Source: Azolla caroliniana (Eukaryota > Polypodiophyta). Taken from it: a DNA stretch of 64,000 nucleotides. Where the stretch lies: positions 2,356,001-2,420,000 of the forward strand of contig JBHGNT010000011.1 in the NCBI GenBank assembly GCA_043228905.1, written 5' to 3'. The notes under the pieces were generated by a model that made no database searches, was not told the origin of the DNA, and was given only the letters and a program-made list of their open reading frames with translations. Made by a program: the position numbers and the translations under genes. Of the stretch, positions 56,563 to 64,000 are shown in pieces. Each line of letters starts with the position of its first letter. The first letter of the stretch is position 1.

Positions 56563-56987
56563 TTTGTTGGTATTTCGGTCCCTCCGGATGGGATGTCCGG
56601 AAATGAATGACGGCAAGCCCGGTTGCGGTTACGGAGCCGGATGAAGAAGACCCCGGCTACGGAGCCGGATGAAGAAGACCCCGGCTACGGAGCCGGATGA
56701 TGAAGACCCCGGCTACGGAGCCGGATGATGAAGACCCCGGCTACGGAGCCGGATGATGAAGACCCCGGCTACGGAGCCGGATGACGAATGTACCCGGAGA
56801 GAGATCCGGATGCGGGGACATATCTGTGAATATGTTTGCCAAGGGCCCTTGAGGCTATATTTGTAAATAGCCCGAAAGTCATATGTGTATAAATATGACT
56901 TAGGGCAAACTGTTCTTGTGGCTGGTTGTTGTTGCTCATTTTCTGTTTTTTCCTTTTAGAGGGAGAGAAGTGAGAGCAGCCGAGAGA

Positions 56988-59759
56988 TAGATAGATAGAT
57001 TATATTATCGTCTTCGGAGGTCAAATATGACCTATGAGACCAAAAATATTACATTTCACGTGATATGTGTGAAAGTGAGTAGTGACTCTCGATGTTCAAG
57101 AACTTTACCAATGAATGTTGCAATCGAGAGTGCACATTGTGGTTGTGAGAGGAATTCATGCAAAGATTGGGCTCGATCGAAGAGATGTGTAAAGCATGGT
57201 CGAATATGATCAAAGGCAGAGCATTGTATCAAAGTGTGATACTCAGACTCGCGAACTTGTTTAGGGCAAAGTGTGCATAACCGACCACTCTCATCACTTG
57301 TACCCCAACGCCCTGTTTCACATCGCAATGCATGTGAGCTAAGTCGCATGAAAGCAATGGTTCGAATGGAAGATAACGGTATGGGCTCTAACATGTATGG
57401 ATGTGTACGATTTCCCCGTTCCGCGAAGAATATGGTTTTGTAGTTAGGTGCAACATGTGTAGTATAATGTGTGAAGCGTGAGCCTCCACATTTGTCCCAT
57501 GTCATGATACATTGGCGTTGCAAAAATGCCTCATTTACAGAGGAATCTAATGATGCATCATGAAGCAAGTGTCTCGCATCCCATCTACCAAACCATTTTT
57601 CTATATCTTGCATCCAACCGGAACACAAAATTTTGCTTTTATGCGTCTTTTGGATCTTTTTGCTTGCTTCCCACGCAATTCTAGGAAGTCGATGTGAGGG
57701 ACTTTTTTGAACCTTAAGCATGTATTCAACAACCCTTTCCATGGCCATGATCTCAATGGGAAGCGATCCCGTCTCAAGGAGGAGGAGGGTGTAGGGCGTT
57801 TGTTTCTTAACTTGTAGAAACTTGGTAAGAAAATGCTTTTGGACATTTTCAAACTCTTTCCACATAGATTTAGGGATGCTACCGCCCCATACTTCCACCC
57901 CATAGAGAAGAACCGGTGTCACCAAAGTGTCGAAAAGATATTTCTTGAGGACCCAACACTTAATATCTCCAAGATTGCATGTGTTCTCAAATGCATAGTA
58001 TGCTCGCTTGCCCGCCTCTAAGCGGCGTGTAGCACATTCATTCCATCTATGATTTGAAGGAACTTCAAGGCCAAGATATTTGAAGCTTTCCACACATTCA
58101 AGTGGCTCATTGTTGTACATAATGCATGGTTTATCTCTTTTTTGGCTCTTCACAAGCATAATCTTTGTTTTAGAGCTATTGACACTTAATTTAGTATGCA
58201 TGCAAAATTTTTCCAATGCCTTCATAAGCTTTTGTGCATCTCCTAAAGTATTTGCAAAAAGCACTACATCATCTGCATATAGCAAAAGCATAATCACAAC
58301 ATTCCCAATGGCAACTTCTTCAACACATTCTTCCTTTGCAAACTTGGTAACCATTTCTTCCAATTCATCAATGCATAGACCAAATAGTGTTGGTGAGAGT
58401 GGGCATCCTTGCTTAACACCAATAGTGCTTTTGAAAAAATCTGAAAGTTTATCTCTCATGCGCACACAACATATAACCTTCTCATAAATTCGGGAAATTG
58501 CAAGCATATATTCACTTGGCACCTCAAGTTCTTCCATTCGCCTCCAAAGATGCTCACGAGGTACCATATCAAAAGCTTTCTTGAAGTCTACAAAGCAACA
58601 ATATAAACCTTTACCTCTAAGGCGACTTTCCTCCGTTAATACTCGAAGGGTGATAAGGTGATCAATGGTGCTATGGTGTTTCCGAAAGCCAGCTTGTCCA
58701 TAAGCTCTCTTACCACTTTTTTCAGCCCATACACTTATCTTTGATTCCATTATACATCCAAATAGTTTTGCCATTAATGAGCCAACCATGATGGTTCGAT
58801 AGTTGTTTACATTATTTATATCTCCACCTTTATGTAAAGGTTTGATCCAATTTGTAGTCCAATCGTACGGCATACCATGTTGCAATGCATCATTAAACAT
58901 ATCGCTTATCCATATATGTGCTTCCTTTCCCGTCCATTTGAGCATTTCAGCCTTTATACATTGAAGATCGCTTGCCTTTCGAGAGGCCAATTTCTTAAGT
59001 CCTATGCATATATCTTCAATTGTAAAGAAGGGAGGCATATGTGAAAGAGAACCATAACACATCATCTTTCCGGCAAGAGATAACTCATATAAATTCTTAC
59101 AATGCATAGACAAGTCGTGAAGAGTTAAGTCACCATAACTCTCAACACGTTTTCCCTTTAGATTTCCCCAAAATTTAGCACATGCATGTGCTTTCTCTTG
59201 CGTTTGGATAAGTTGTTGAGTAACTTCCCATATTCTTCTCTTTCTTTGAATAAGCCTTTTATACTCATGCAAATGCTTTTGGTAATTCTCTTTATCCTTA
59301 ACTACATCCAAAACCATAAGGCACTTTCGAGCTTCATGACATTCTTTATCAAACCATTTTTTCCTAAGTTTCTTGGTGCATTTCCAAGATGTGCGATTGG
59401 TCGAAAAACATTTGTTTGTACATGAGAGAATGACTTTCTTGAAAGCTTCCCATTTGCATTCTAGTGTGGCACCATGTTGTATCTTTGTCATTTGTAACAT
59501 ATCCTCAACCATCTTGGAATACATGGGTGCTCGCTTAAGGTTCATGCTCAAGTGCGGTTGTTTATTATCTTCAATAGCCTTCTCACAATCAAACCTATGC
59601 ATACATTTGAGATCGATACATAAAGGCCTATGATCGGATTCCGGTGTCCATTCACCAAGTGAGAATTTATGTATACGATCCAAAATACATTCGGAAAGTA
59701 GCACATAGTCAATCACACTATTTCCATTGTGTTTTCTACATGTAAAACCATTAGTGTTA
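56988..59759 (-). mobile_element. 5'-truncated LINE (non-LTR retrotransposon)
   Basis: On minus it begins within the endonuclease domain at 59759 and ends with ATAATCTATCTATCTATC near 56988. The tail is thus a tetranucleotide repeat, not poly(A). It is flanked by (AG)n LTR sequence on both sides, so the target duplication cannot be measured. 5' truncation and single-sided sequence fit target-primed reverse transcription. Confidence 0.88.
57056..59759 (-). pseudogene. LINE ORF2: end of endonuclease, RT, C-terminal zinc motif
   Basis: One uninterrupted frame of about 900 codons; the 5' part is missing. It opens in the apurinic-endonuclease-like domain (NSVIDYVLLSE; SDHRPL, containing the catalytic Asp-His). 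RT follows: WIKPLHKGGDINNVNNYRTI, GQAGFRKHHSTIDHLITL, CCFVDFKKAFDMVPREHLW (first catalytic Asp), IGVKQGCPLSPTLFGL, LLLYADDVVLFA (YADD), VNSSKTKIMLV and FKYLGLEV. The C-terminus has CTLCPKQVRESEYHTLIQC, a C-x2-C...H-x4-C zinc-type motif. The frame survives to a stop at 57056, which suggests a recent insertion. The clade is not assigned. Confidence 0.88.
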
Positions 59760-60039
59760 GAGAGAGAGAGAGACGAAGAGGTCGTTGCCTCTGTGTACTG
59801 CCGCCGCTTGTGGCGAAGACAGTGAGCTCAAGGTTGTTGCCTTGTAGCTTCACCATTGTACATCTCTGTTTATACTGATAGTTGGAGTTTGAGGACTCCC
59901 GTGGTTTTTCCCCATTTAGGGTTTTCCACGTAAAACATCCTGTGTACTCTTCTCTCTATTGTCTTCGTGCATCTTGTATTTCCTGTTTTCTGTGAGTTGA
60001 TCCTATTCCTCGGTTGTGGCCGAGCACTGTTTTTCAACA

Positions 60040-61101
60040 ACATTTATGAAGTTGAAAGAAAAGTATTGGTGGCCACATATGTACAAAGATGTAACGAAAT
60101 TTGTGGAAACCTGTGAGGTTTGCCAGAGGTATTCAACTATCCGGTATCGAGATGAGCTAAAACCAACATATTCATCATCAATGCATTACAAATGGATGGT
60201 TGATTTAGTGACAATGCCACTTGGGGAAGGTCAAATGCGATATTTAGTACTAGCAAGAGAAGACCTTACAAACCAAGTAGAAGGAAGACCACTACGACAA
60301 AAAACAACTAGAGCTGTATGTAAATTTTTGTTAGAAGATGTAATATGTCGTTATGGGTGTGTTGGTAAAATAATTGCAGATAGAGGAGAACTCGACTCTG
60401 ATGAAGCTAGAGAATTCTTCAGCCGAATAGGGGTCAAATTATCACTTACAACTGCGTATAATCCAGAAGCCAATGGAAAGATTGAAAGAGGACATAGCCC
60501 AATAGTTAAGGCGATCGTGAAAAGCTGTAAAGGTAAAATAAGAGATTGGCCACGCATGCTACCTTATGCACTATGGGCGGATCGAACAACTCATAGTTCA
60601 GTAACAGGATACATGCCCGCTGAATTGATACTTGGCCAAAAGCCCATCATGCCGATAGAAGAATCAATTATGTCATGGATATCTATTCCATGGAGAGAAG
60701 AGGTGAGCAGAGAAGAATTACTTGCTTTGCGAATTCAACAATTAGAGCGTCGACCTGAAGATATAGAAATAGCAGCCCAACGATTGAAGGAGGCTCGACT
60801 AAAGAATAAAATCTGTTTTGATAAAAGTCATAGAATTCGACCTAAGAAAATAGAAGAAGGAGATTGGGTGCTCGTGTACGATAGCAGTTTAGATAATCAA
60901 CATAGCACCGTCCGCAAGTTCGCTGAAAGATGGTTTGGGCCTTATATAGTAAGAAAAGTATATGATAACTTTACTTATAAGCTTAGTGAATTGGATGGGA
61001 CACTAATCCTAAACGTGGTAGCTGGAAAGAGGATAAAAGTATTTAAGAAAAGGTTTGAGCTTGAACCTCCTCCGATAGATCAACATGAAGATGAAAGATA
61101 G
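60040..61101 (+). pseudogene. pol of element D, integrase part (continues from 51748)
   Basis: Frame open to TAG 61099. Zinc region: KYWWPHMYKDVTKFVETCEVCQR. Catalytic triad: MVDLVTMPL, KIIADRGELDS, NGKIERGH (D, D, E). Then WPRMLPYALWADRTTHSSVTGYMPAELILG and a C-terminal part with EGDWVLVYDSSLD and WFGPYIVRKVYDNFTYKL, the usual plant/fungal gypsy pattern. No chromodomain is seen before the stop. A polypurine stretch (AGAGGGG) lies at about 61129-61136, just before the LTR. Confidence 0.87.
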
Positions 61102-61144
61102 TGGCACATGCCGGAGGATGTGCAGGTCTAGAGGGGTTTATCGG

Positions 61145-62245
61145 TGTCGTGAAGTACGAAAGCTTCACATTAAAAGTCTACAATAAGATAAATACGTAAC
61201 TAAAATAACATTTGATAATGTTTTATAACAACACATATGATAATATTATATATATGTAAAGAAAAATAATATATATATATATATAGATAAATATATTATA
61301 TTACACGAACAAGAGAGGACTTGAACCAATAACCCCACCCTATGACTCTCAAATCTTACCATTTACTCTATACTAGTAATATACATAAAATAAAGCATAC
61401 TTTATATATACTTTATATTACATAAAGGATTTGCTTCATGATATAAAAATAAAGTTGTATGTTGTAGTATTTTGAGACTCGAACCAACAACCTCATACAC
61501 CAAAGTCAACACACCTACCATTAAGCTAGGCCCTTTCTCTTTAAGATTATATTTTCATGTTTATTGTTATTGCATATATTGTTTCATACATAAAAGCTCA
61601 AATGAGCGAGATGTTTATCATGCATCACATGTAATGCATGAACGCCAAATGGCGATCATGCATCACATGCATGTCTTGTACCCTCCAATGCATCATATGC
61701 ATGGGGGCACCTATTTAAAGGGTGAAAGAGGAGATCAAAGGGAGATATGTATGAGATATCAATCAAATTATGTATTTCATAAGAGATACCATAAAAATAG
61801 AGAAAGAAGGGAAGAAGTTTAACATAAACGTGGAGCTCTAGCTTGGCGGTTGTGGTGGTCAACTCTCAACAAGAGGGAGGCGGTTCGAGCCTTATCTTCA
61901 TCAAAATATTGAAGTGAAGATTATAGTGGTCTACGATCAAGAAAGAGAAGAGCGATTACCTTGCAAGACAAAGTTCGGAGGATCAACGACGTGTACAATC
62001 ATTTTGTAACTCTTTCATGAAAATGATTATAAATTTCATACACTTTCTCATATATTATTTTATATCTTATCTTGTCTTATCTTATATTCCTTAAAAATCC
62101 TAATTTGTCATATCTTATTGATCTCTATTCACTCCATCTCTACTCTTTCGTCTCTTCCGTCCATAATCCCAGTGATTCCTTCCTCACTTTCACGTTATCC
62201 TTTGTGTGCGCAACGCTACGCTTCTAGGCGAGCCACGTCACGACA
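61145..62245 (+). repeat. 3' LTR of element D
   Basis: 1101 bp, nearly identical to the 5' LTR. Modules at 61375-61317 (-), 61528-61476 (-) and 61839-61891 (+). Ends GCCACGTCACGACA, then TCGG and copia F sequence. Confidence 0.92.
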
Positions 62246-64000
62246 TCGGAGCCGAATCAGAGACACATATCCAAAGTGCCCTTCAAGTACCGGAGTATCC
62301 ATTTGACCGCGTTCCAGTGCTCCTTGTCGGGATTGCTCATAAACCGGCTCACCACTCCGACTGCGTATCCTATATTCGGTCGGGTACACACCATTGCGTA
62401 CATTAAGCTCCCGACGGCAGAGGCATATGGAACCTTCATCATATCAGCCTTCTCTGCTTTCGTCTTCGGGCTTTGCTCACCGGATAATCTGCAATTTGCC
62501 GAGAGTGTTGATCCGACCGGTTTCGCTTCTAAAATGTTGAACCGTTGAAGCACCTTTGTCACGTATTTCTCTTGTGACAGCCACAATTGCTTCGTTGGCC
62601 GATTCCGGATGATATGCATCCCCAACATCTGTCTTGCCGGACCCAAGTCTTTCATTGCGAAAGTTCAGTTGAGAGCCTTCTTCAGCATCCGTATTCTGGC
62701 TTGGTCTCGTCTGACGATCAACATGTCATCCACGTATAGAAGGAGTATCAGGAAGTCGCCTCCTTCGAACTTCTTCACAAACACGCAGTGATCGGCCTGC
62801 GTCTTGTGGTACCCTTGATCGGTCATGAAGGAGTCGAACTTCCAGTACCATTGTCGGGGAGCCTGCTTCAGTTCGTACAAGCTCTTCTTCAACTGGCAAA
62901 CCAGGTGCTCCTTCCCTTTCTCCACGAATCCTTCCGGTTGCTGCATGTAGATCTCCTCTTCGAGGTCACCGTGAAGGAATGTCGTCTTCACGTCCAGCTG
63001 CTCTACCTCGAGGTCCATGCTTGCCGCTATACTCAGCACCGTCCAGATGGAGGTTATCTTTACTACCGGGGCAAATATCTCGTCGAAGTCCACACCCTTC
63101 TTCTGTTGGAACCCCTTCACCACGATCCTGGCTTTGTATTTCGGGGGGTTGCCGGCATCTCCCGATTTCAACTTGTACACCCACTTGTTTCAGAGTGCCC
63201 GCTTTCCTTTCGGCAACTCCACCAATTCGTACGTATGGTTCTCATCCAGGGAATCCATCTCATCCTGCATGGTACTTAACCATTTGCGGTTGTGGGTGTC
63301 ATCCTTCGCTTCTTCGAAGCTTTCCGGCTCTCCCTCATCGGTCAGCAGCACATGCTCTGCATCCGGAAATCTCCGGGGGGGCCTTCTCTCTCTAAGAGGA
63401 TATCTCCGTCTTTGGCTTTCGGCAACCGACTCCTCTATTTGTTCTTCATCCGAATCCAATTCAGGATCTTGGCCGGTTCCGATTTCAGCTTCCTCTACTT
63501 CTTCTTCTGCCGGTTTGGTATCCTCACCGTAGCCGGCTGGTTCCTCGAGTGTCAACCGGCTCTTAGCCGGGTGTGTCCGAATCTCATCGGAGTTCATTAT
63601 CTTCTTCTCCAACTCCCAGTCGGCAAGAGTCTTGTCCTCCATGAAGATAATATCTGGACTCCGGAAAGCCTTCTTGTCAACCGAATCCCACACTCGGTAG
63701 CTGAACTCATCATCGCCGTGTCCGAGGAATATGCATGGCCAGGCCTTTGGATCCAACTTTCCTCTCCAGTCCTTAGCAACATGAACGTACGCGAGACACC
63801 TGAACACCTTCAGATGCCGGTAGGACACTTCCTTACCGGTCCACACCTTCTACGGTGTGTCTCCATCCAAGGGCACTTAGGGTGATCTGTTTATCACATA
63901 CGTCGTTGTCGACAGCGCCTCAGCCCAAAACTTCTTGGGTAATTTTGCATGCGCCAGCATACTCCGGACCCTCTCCATTATGGTCCGGTTCATCCTCTCG
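62246..64000 (-). pseudogene. pol of copia F (integrase end, RT, RNase H start), running off the window
   Basis: Minus frames, right to left: the integrase end, VSYRHLKVFRCLAYVHVAKD, the Asp/Glu-rich linker, RRYPLRERRPPRRFPDAEH, RT (KARIVVKGFQQKKGVDFDEIF, DVKTTFLHGDLEEEIYMQQ, LLYVDDMLIV) and the RNase H start (WNAVKWILRYLKGT). Stops: TAG at 63850-63852 (Gln), TAA near 63878, TGA at about 63190 (Arg in relatives) and TGA at about 62665. All are in one frame, so only point changes are needed to explain them. Confidence 0.88.

Larger units (their letters stand above)
51749..60039 (+). mobile_element. copia element E (Tork-like), complete, carrying a LINE in its 3' LTR
   Basis: LTRs are 51749-52449 and 56565-60039; the second is enlarged by the LINE. 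The target duplication acatt is at 51744-51748 and 60040-60044. The two LTRs are nearly identical. Deleting E restores the D frame exactly: codons for WATF continue with MKLKEKYWWP. Confidence 0.96.
56565..60039 (+). repeat. 3' LTR of copia E, split by the LINE
   Basis: LTR sequence occupies 56565-56987 and about 59760-60039. It has six 29-bp units, as in the 5' LTR. The break lies in the (AG)n tract after GCAGCCG. Confidence 0.92.
46072..62245 (+). mobile_element. element D: gypsy-like LTR retrotransposon with tRNA-like modules in its LTRs
   Basis: LTRs are 46072-47170 and 61145-62245, and differ by only about five bases plus a TA repeat unit. The 4-bp target duplication tcgg is at 46068-46071 and 62246-62249. 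Removing D restores the copia F frame seen in A. LTR ends are TGTCGTGA...TCACGACA. After the 5' LTR there is no TGGTATCAGAGC. The first bases are CAATTTCATGAACCC, so the primer is not the iMet type used by the copia elements. The order gag, protease, RT, RNase H, integrase is gypsy-type. D is interrupted by copia E at 51749. Confidence 0.92.
44447..64000 (-). mobile_element. copia element F (Tork-like), host of the D/E/LINE nest; runs off the window
   Basis: The 3' LTR is 44447-45570. Pol is split by element D into 45571-46071 and 62246-64000. The putative left target duplication is gatgt (44442-44446), inside the LTR of remnant I. The 5' LTR and gag lie beyond the right edge. It is closely related to A in pol and in LTR ends (TGTT...TCA; CCGG-rich tandem units). 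Confidence 0.85.

Noticed and set aside
59717-60039. A longer N-terminus for the D integrase frame starting in LTR sequence at 60016
   Set aside because: Those codons come from the 3' LTR of copia E; the true D sequence resumes at the duplicated acatt (60040).

Overview
The window is nuclear DNA of a land plant, most likely a flowering plant. The evidence is two spliced genes of plant-typical families, a plant-type tRNA-Phe(GAA) gene and dense nests of Ty1/copia and Ty3/gypsy LTR retrotransposons. I cannot name the species.

Gene-bearing part (about 1-13.5 kb). It holds a copia LTR fragment (1-774), a glucose-6-phosphate 1-epimerase-like gene on + (nine exons visible, 1848-4306, 5' exon not found), a single-exon gene on - for a secreted Asn/Ser-rich protein that I do not recognise (5758-7026), tRNA-Phe (7431-7503, -), and an eight-exon AKR2-type ankyrin chaperone gene on - (8845-13511). 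The eight AKR2 exons join into a complete 342-residue protein.

Transposon part (about 13.8-64 kb). A SINE-like repeat comes first, then two opposed, broken chromodomain gypsy elements (N on +, M on -). Both carry heat-shock-element clusters just upstream of the LTR TATA box. M is split by copia A (16151-21707, -; TSD tgatg). Copia debris follows (23.5-27.9 kb). Copia B (27940-38142, -; TSD cctat) has a younger copia C (28109-32903, +; TSD gtatg) inside its 3' LTR. Next come a gypsy gag remnant, a solo LTR (38941-39910; 4-bp TSD ccgt) inside a truncated copia H, and copia remnant I.

From 44447 to the window end there is a four-level nest. Copia F (-, runs off the window) was entered by gypsy-like D (46072-62245, TSD tcgg). 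D's pol was entered by copia E (51749-60039, TSD acatt). E's 3' LTR was entered by a 5'-truncated LINE (about 56988-59759).

The least ordinary item is the D family. Its LTRs hold three tRNA-like A-box/B-box modules in a fixed order and orientation (antisense, antisense, sense), and a diverged solo LTR 7 kb away keeps the same order. Its U3 is rich in CATGCA (RY) motifs, its protease reads DHG, its reverse transcriptase reads FLDD, and it makes 4-bp target duplications. All transposon coding regions carry stops, frame changes or insertions, so only the host genes look functional.
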